A DNA stretch of 10,570 nt from Phycisphaerae bacterium (GTDB taxonomy: Bacteria; Planctomycetota; Phycisphaerae; WQYP01). Under the pieces are notes generated by a model. It ran no database searches. It saw only the letters and a list, made by a program, of their open reading frames with translations, and was not told where the DNA came from. Positions 6,938 to 10,570 of the stretch are shown here, one piece after another; position 1 is the stretch's first letter; each line of letters starts with the position of its first letter. The stretch covers positions 1-10,570 of the forward strand of contig JABEVA010000393.1 of assembly GCA_013044065.1 (NCBI GenBank). The letters are read 5' to 3'. Both the position numbers and the translations under genes were made by a program.

Positions 6938-7450
6938 ATGGGACCAAGATCAAAGTTATCCACGCATTACGAGGTGGCATTTGAGGATTATTTGCGGCGG
7001 CGCGGTCTGCCGTACATTGCGGTGGATGAAGCCAAGAAATCTTTGTTCGGCAATGCCAAGCTCAAGAGTTTTGATTTTGTGGTGTATCGACCGGGGGCAA
7101 CCAAGCTGCTGGTGGACGTAAAGGGGCGGGCTTGCCGGGTGAAAAGCGGGTCGGTGTCGCTGCCCAATTGGGCGACACGCGAGGATATTGATGATTTGCG
7201 GCAGTGGCAGGAGATTTTCGGCGAAAGCTTTGTGGCCATGTTCGTGTTTGTATACGCTTGGGCCCAGGAACCGAAGGATGCGCCTTTCAAGGACTTATTT
7301 GCTTTCCAGGAAAAATGGTATTCCACCATGGCCATCAGCGTAGCGGATTACCGCCAGCACATGAAACGCCGTTCTGAATCGTGGGGTACTGTTCACGTGG
7401 GCACAGCCGATTTTAAGCGCCTGGCCAAACCCTTTGATGATTGCCTCTAA
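6938..7450 (+). CDS. HYE-motif protein, possible PD-(D/E)XK nuclease fold
   Basis: A 170-residue soluble protein of unknown function. It opens with HYEVAFEDYLRRRGLPYIAV (residues 10-29), followed by DEAKKS and then KSFDFVVY (43-50) and LLVDVKGR (57-64). The arrangement of acidic residues in the first helix (E12, E16), D46 at a strand end and D60-V-K62 is what a PD-(D/E)XK nuclease core looks like; this is inference from spacing, not a confirmed homology. I recall similar short HYE proteins as conserved hypotheticals in planctomycetes. The rest (85-140) is rich in aromatic residues. ATG 6938 is chosen because AAGGA sits about ten bases upstream; a TTG at 6896 keeps the frame open. It is 63 bases after hisS on the same strand and convergent with the next gene 44 bases away. 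Confidence 0.8.
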   Translation: MGPRSKLSTHYEVAFEDYLRRRGLPYIAVDEAKKSLFGNAKLKSFDFVVYRPGATKLLVDVKGRACRVKSGSVSLPNWATREDIDDLRQWQEIFGESFVAMFVFVYAWAQEPKDAPFKDLFAFQEKWYSTMAISVADYRQHMKRRSESWGTVHVGTADFKRLAKPFDDCL

Positions 7451-7494
7451 AGCCAATCGGCGGAGCCGCTTTGGGGCAACTTTGGCTGGATGCG

Positions 7495-8154
7495 TCAGCG
7501 GCTCGGCGCGAAATGGGCCTTGATCGGGGCGTGGAGGGCGTCGGCCTTTTGGCATTGGGCCTCCATGGTCTGGCGGTGCGGCGCGGCCTGCTGGGGATCC
7601 AGCAGGGGCAAGTTGATGAGCACATTGAGCCGCGCGGCATGAACCGTGGCATGGGCGAGTTCCGCGGCAATGCCCAGATCAGAAATCAGCACCGGGTTGA
7701 TCTTATCCAGCAATTGGCGGCACAATTCCAGCACCGCCAATGCAAAGGTTCCCACGGATTCCGGTATGGCGATGGCGGCGGCCACCGTGGTTTGATATTC
7801 AGCACGGGCCTGCCGCTCCGGTCGAGCTAGTTTAAGCAATTTGGAAAGAGCCTCGTAGGCGGCGTGGTCTTCTTCAATCAACTCTTGCAATGCCGCCTGG
7901 GCGGTGGTCAGTTGGCCCAGGGTTGCGGCAAGATCCGCTTGCACGGATTGAAATTTGGGCTTGCCCAGGGTGTATTCGATGGTCATCCGGGCCAAGGCCG
8001 CCGCCAGCGCGCCGGAGAGCGCTGCCGCCGCACCCCCGCCCGGTGCGGGTGATTTAGCGGCCAGGGCGGAGAGAAAATTGGCCATGGTTTGAGAAAGCAG
8101 GCCGGCATTGGAGTCCGCGGGGGCTGTTCCGGCATCGGGTTGGGATGGCCTCAT
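7495..8154 (-). CDS. Formiminotransferase-cyclodeaminase family (FtcD C-terminal / FchA-like) protein
   Basis: A 219-residue, largely helical protein of the cyclodeaminase/cyclohydrolase family, whose characterised members deaminate formimino-tetrahydrofolate or open methenyl-tetrahydrofolate. The hallmark FLSALAAKSPAPGGGAAAA (27-45) is intact and is followed by the typical ALSGALAAALARM. IEEDHAAYEAL (93-103) and the conserved ISDLGIAAELA (157-167) with NVLINLPLL (177-185) complete the family pattern. No formiminotransferase domain is attached, so it is the stand-alone form. The ATG at 8154 has a weak GAG upstream; a GTG at 8166 would overlap the stop of the preceding gene as GTGA. Either way it is translationally close to the TPR-like gene, indicating one operon. 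The substrate cannot be named from sequence. Confidence 0.87.
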   Translation of the reverse strand: MRPSQPDAGTAPADSNAGLLSQTMANFLSALAAKSPAPGGGAAAALSGALAAALARMTIEYTLGKPKFQSVQADLAATLGQLTTAQAALQELIEEDHAAYEALSKLLKLARPERQARAEYQTTVAAAIAIPESVGTFALAVLELCRQLLDKINPVLISDLGIAAELAHATVHAARLNVLINLPLLDPQQAAPHRQTMEAQCQKADALHAPIKAHFAPSR

Positions 8155-8162
8155 AAGCGGTC

Positions 8163-8897
8163 TCACGGTCGGGTGGTGGCAGAGGTTGGTTTTAAGGATG
8201 TTTGGGGAACGTGCGTGGGGGCTATTTTACCGCCGGGTTTTGCCGAAGGACCGCTGGTGCGCGGCAGCGCCGGCTTTTTAGCAGGTGCATAACCGATCAA
8301 GACAGGTTGGGCCCATTGGTTAAGCCTGTGCAGGCGATATTCGATGAGTACGGCCAGTGATTTTTCCACCGGAGACGCGTCGGCTGCCAACATGGACTTA
8401 TAAATGGCTTTGGCCTTGGCCCATTGACCACGGTCTTCATCTACCTGGGCCAGGCCGAGTTTCGCCCGGGCATAGGTCAGCGGCTGGTTGGAAAATTTTT
8501 GAATAACCTTACGAAAAGCCATTGCGGCACCGTGCAGAGCTTGTGATTTGGAGGCGGTGACACCGGCAATTTTGGGCGGATTGCCCAAGTTGACGAGCGC
8601 GAGGTAAAAATCACCGATTTTCACATAAGCCTGCGCCTGCACCGCAGGGATAGAAAATTTTGCAATCACGTGCTTTTGCAGATCCTGCGGCGTCTGATAT
8701 GCATTAAGTTGCGCCCAGGCCTGGCGTTGGGTATCAAGCACATTGGTCTGGTGGATTTTATAAAGTTCAAACGCCAGTATGGCCAAGGCGATGATCAAAA
8801 TCAGAAACATCCAGTTTTGGCGAAGAAAAACGTAAAGTCCGGCAAAACTGTCCGCCAGATCGTTGGCACGTAGTTCTTTACCATCTTCGGATACCAT
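8163..8897 (-). CDS. Membrane-anchored TPR-like protein
   Basis: A 244-residue protein with a charged N-terminus, one membrane segment (about 29-46, WMFLILIIALAILAFELY), and a mostly helical outer part that resembles tetratricopeptide repeats, best seen in AMAFRKVIQKFSNQPLTYAR and KLGLAQVDEDRGQWAKAKAIY. The tail of about 40 residues is rich in Pro, Lys and Ser and looks disordered. The topology (short cytoplasmic N-terminus, single helix, TPR domain outside) is like YfgM-type helpers of the cell envelope, but I cannot assign it. ATG 8897 has GGAG nine bases upstream; an in-frame TTG at 8921 is less likely. The stop abuts or overlaps the start of the cyclodeaminase-like gene. The 220 bases upstream, up to the SGNH hydrolase stop, show no gene; a TATGAT near the start without a good -35 is the only promoter hint. 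Confidence 0.75.
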   Translation of the reverse strand: MVSEDGKELRANDLADSFAGLYVFLRQNWMFLILIIALAILAFELYKIHQTNVLDTQRQAWAQLNAYQTPQDLQKHVIAKFSIPAVQAQAYVKIGDFYLALVNLGNPPKIAGVTASKSQALHGAAMAFRKVIQKFSNQPLTYARAKLGLAQVDEDRGQWAKAKAIYKSMLAADASPVEKSLAVLIEYRLHRLNQWAQPVLIGYAPAKKPALPRTSGPSAKPGGKIAPTHVPQTSLKPTSATTRP

Positions 8898-9118
8898 GGT
8901 GTAGCGCTCCAGTATCGGCAATTCACCAAGTCATTTTGGCGGATGGCCGAGGTGGTAATCATAAGCGAAGTGTTGCGACAGGGCCATGCCACCATTGGCT
9001 CAGCGGCAAAGGTACCAGCAGAAGTCTGTTTTACCTGAATGGGCCTGATCCGCGGCGTTGCGGCTCAAGCCAAGGTCGTTTCCCGAATCAAAATTCGCAC
9101 TTTTCCCAGAGATCTTAT

Positions 9119-9793
9119 TTAGCGTCCACGCTTGATAACTTTGGCAATGATTCGGGCCATGATGGCTTCTCCCTTGATATTGGGATGTACACCATCGTGA
9201 TCATAATATTTCATTTTGCCGGGCAATCCGCCAAACACATTGATGATGGTGATATGAGTTGCCCGGGCCGCCTTGCGAATGGCGGGGATGACGCCGGTAA
9301 CCAAGGTCTTTTCATTAATGCCGTAGGCGGGTTTTACCACCTTGGGCGGCAAACAGATGTAGACCCGCGGATGCGTCGGCAATGCCTGGAATACCCGAAT
9401 CATCGTCTCGGTATTGCGCAGGAAATCTTGGCCATGCTTGTTCCAATTCCATGGCTTGGTATCGTTGGTGCCAAGCATAATCACCACAATATTGGGATGG
9501 AACGCGATCGCCTTTTTGTATTCGGGCTGCTTCCAGTATGGCAAATCGCCCTTTTTCAACATGGTGGCTCCGCTGTGGCCGCAGTTGATCGATCGATAGC
9601 CGTGGCCGAGAATACGGCCCAGCACCACCGGCCAGGCATTTTTCTGCGGATTGGGCACTATGCCTTGGGTAATGCTGTCACCGACACAGGATATACGGAT
9701 CAAGGCCGCAGCGGCATGCTTTGCCGCAGTCAGACCCAAGAGCACGGCGCTAAGGCCACAAATCATCACGAGTCGCTTTAAGCCACTATTCAT
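9119..9793 (-). CDS. Secreted SGNH/GDSL-family hydrolase (esterase)
   Basis: A 224-residue exported hydrolase. A signal peptide occupies roughly residues 1-30 (basic start, hydrophobic core, then AKHAAAA). The SGNH catalytic blocks are all present: block I VGDSIT with Ser40, block II CGHSGAT with Gly72, block III LGTND with Asn110, and block V DGVHPN with Asp200 and His203. Such enzymes remove acetyl or acyl groups, often from plant polysaccharides or sialic acids; the substrate here is unknown. The ATG at 9793 is chosen because GGAG lies eight bases upstream and the signal peptide starts there; an upstream start at 9850 would put nonsense before it. It has its own promoter 78-106 bases upstream, so it is probably independent of the mutarotase gene. 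Confidence 0.9.
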   Translation of the reverse strand: MNSGLKRLVMICGLSAVLLGLTAAKHAAAALIRISCVGDSITQGIVPNPQKNAWPVVLGRILGHGYRSINCGHSGATMLKKGDLPYWKQPEYKKAIAFHPNIVVIMLGTNDTKPWNWNKHGQDFLRNTETMIRVFQALPTHPRVYICLPPKVVKPAYGINEKTLVTGVIPAIRKAARATHITIINVFGGLPGKMKYYDHDGVHPNIKGEAIMARIIAKVIKRGR

Positions 9794-9870
9794 TTTTGTT
9801 TCTCCAAACCAACATGGCCCGTACACTTGCGGTTGCCCTTGACCCAACAACCCTCCGGTCCAGAGAAAAG

Positions 9871-9899
9871 ATTATGGCGGGTACAGACCGAAAACGCAA
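9871..9899 (-). promoter_or_regulatory. Predicted sigma-70-type promoter of the SGNH hydrolase
   Basis: On the minus strand TTGCGT (9899-9894) is followed after exactly 17 bases by CATAAT (9876-9871). Transcription would start near 9864, giving a leader of about 70 bases. The -35 overlaps a small AACGC/GCGTT dyad just beyond the mutarotase stop, which could weakly end the upstream transcript. Confidence 0.55.
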
Positions 9900-9914
9900 G
9901 CGGCGTTGGGATAT

Positions 9915-10376
9915 TTAGTTCACCGATCGGACCACGCCAATGGTCAGCAGCAGGTTGGCGTAAATGCGCTGCTCGCCGGTGGCGATGGTTAAACAGACAT
10001 CGGCCGACGAAGCCTCGTGGTAAAATTTAAATCGCTCCAGACGTTGCAGCGGAAGGTGTGGTTTGCCGGTCCCATTTTCTCCCAAAATGTGTGCGAAATC
10101 CTTAAATATATCCGGATCGCTTTTGAGGGCATAGGGACCGGTCTTTGCGGGCTGCATCACCGCGGCAGCTTCAATTTCCACCGTGTGAATCAGGGCGGCA
10201 AGAACATCCGTCACCGTCACCAGACCGGGGGCCAGATTCAGATAGACTATTTGGGCGTTAGGCCCACGGCGCGTGGAAAAAGGATAGTTGCCGTCGGCAA
10301 TTAAAATTCGGCTGCTATGGCCGGCGCTACCCAGAGCGTGCATAATCTGCGGATGTAACAATTTTCCCTTGAGCAT
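9915..10376 (-). CDS. RbsD/FucU-family sugar mutarotase
   Basis: A 153-residue cytoplasmic protein of the RbsD/FucU family, which interconverts sugar anomers or ring forms (ribose for RbsD, fucose for FucU) and assembles as a ring. His20 and Asp28 in GHSSRILIADGNYP (19-32) match the conserved catalytic pair by position. The C-terminal TGE (133-135) with Tyr139 and Asn141 followed by GVV is the usual sugar-binding end. The length is closer to FucU. AAGGA lies ten bases before the ATG. The gene follows a rhamnulokinase-like kinase by 47 bases on the same strand, pointing to L-fucose, L-rhamnose or a related deoxy-sugar rather than ribose. The classic rhamnose mutarotase RhaM is a different family, so the substrate stays open. 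Confidence 0.9.
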   Translation of the reverse strand: MLKGKLLHPQIMHALGSAGHSSRILIADGNYPFSTRRGPNAQIVYLNLAPGLVTVTDVLAALIHTVEIEAAAVMQPAKTGPYALKSDPDIFKDFAHILGENGTGKPHLPLQRLERFKFYHEASSADVCLTIATGEQRIYANLLLTIGVVRSVN

Positions 10377-10423
10377 ACTTTGGATATCCTTGTGTGAAAT
10401 CGGTCGTGGTCGCTACTGCGGAG

Positions 10424-10570
10424 TCAGGTGCTGCGTGGCCGATACGTGCGCACCTGGGCTGTTTTGCCCACCAGCCGCCGCCCCGCGTCCAGCGACGCAA
10501 TTTGCCCCGTGGCCATGGCCTGAGCCAGGTCTTTTTCCAGTGCTGCGGCCTCCACCGGTCCGGCCAGCAC
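10424..10570 (-). CDS. FGGY carbohydrate kinase, C-terminal end, rhamnulokinase-like (partial)
   Basis: The final 48 codons of a gene that enters from beyond the right edge. The visible segment LAGPVEAAALEKDLAQAMA (2-20), then GQIASLDAGRRLV and YRP near the end, matches the C-terminus of bacterial rhamnulokinases, where AGPVEATA, a Gly-Glu-(Ile/Leu)-Ala-Ser-Leu stretch and a terminal TYxP occur. In other FGGY kinases (xylulokinase, fuculokinase) this tail differs, so rhamnulokinase is favoured, but only a tenth of the protein is seen. The enzyme would phosphorylate L-rhamnulose in rhamnose breakdown. The stop is 47 bases before the mutarotase start, consistent with an operon. Confidence 0.7.
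   Translation of the reverse strand: MLAGPVEAAALEKDLAQAMATGQIASLDAGRRLVGKTAQVRTYRPRST

Noticed and set aside
8936..9781. A 281-codon open frame on the plus strand opposite the SGNH hydrolase
   Set aside because: No domain is recognisable, and the opposite strand encodes a protein with all four SGNH blocks and a signal peptide.

Overview
The window (10,570 bases, moderately GC-rich) is chromosomal, with ordinary housekeeping genes on both strands and no recognisable phage, insertion sequence, CRISPR array or tRNA. The gene content suggests a member of the Planctomycetota or a relative. The pointers are a short protein opening with a His-Tyr-Glu motif of a kind I associate with planctomycetes, a soluble FHA-GAF histidine kinase, a pyruvoyl-type arginine decarboxylase homologue and a secreted SGNH esterase. 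This placement is inference from memory, not a search result.

Layout. Bases 1-501 hold no convincing protein gene. They contain a highly structured stretch of about 195 bases (68-262) that could be a 6S-like small RNA, then a strong terminator hairpin (337-375). An HU-family DNA-binding protein gene (502-807, minus) follows; its leader folds into a compact three-way junction and it has its own promoter. A pyruvoyl-dependent arginine decarboxylase family gene (1060-1620, plus) runs divergently from it. That protein lacks the two residues expected to be essential: the pyruvoyl-forming serine is glycine and the catalytic glutamate is arginine. Next come argininosuccinate lyase (argH) and, 22 bases upstream of it on the same minus strand, an FHA-GAF histidine kinase; the two look like one transcription unit. 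A stretch of about 520 bases without a firm gene separates the kinase from histidyl-tRNA synthetase (hisS, plus), which is followed by the small nuclease-like HYE protein.

The right half is all on the minus strand. A membrane-anchored TPR-like protein overlaps or abuts a formiminotransferase-cyclodeaminase family protein (8897-7495). A secreted SGNH/GDSL hydrolase (9793-9119) has a clear promoter of its own. An RbsD/FucU sugar mutarotase (10376-9915) lies just downstream of the C-terminal end of an FGGY carbohydrate kinase, most like rhamnulokinase, which runs off the window edge.

How they fit together. argH makes arginine, and the adjacent convergent gene belongs to a family that decarboxylates arginine, although this copy looks inactive. 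The kinase-mutarotase pair and the secreted esterase point to use of deoxy-sugars from plant or algal polysaccharides. The strongest leads for new biology are the degenerate decarboxylase, the structured RNA at the left end, and the HU leader structure.
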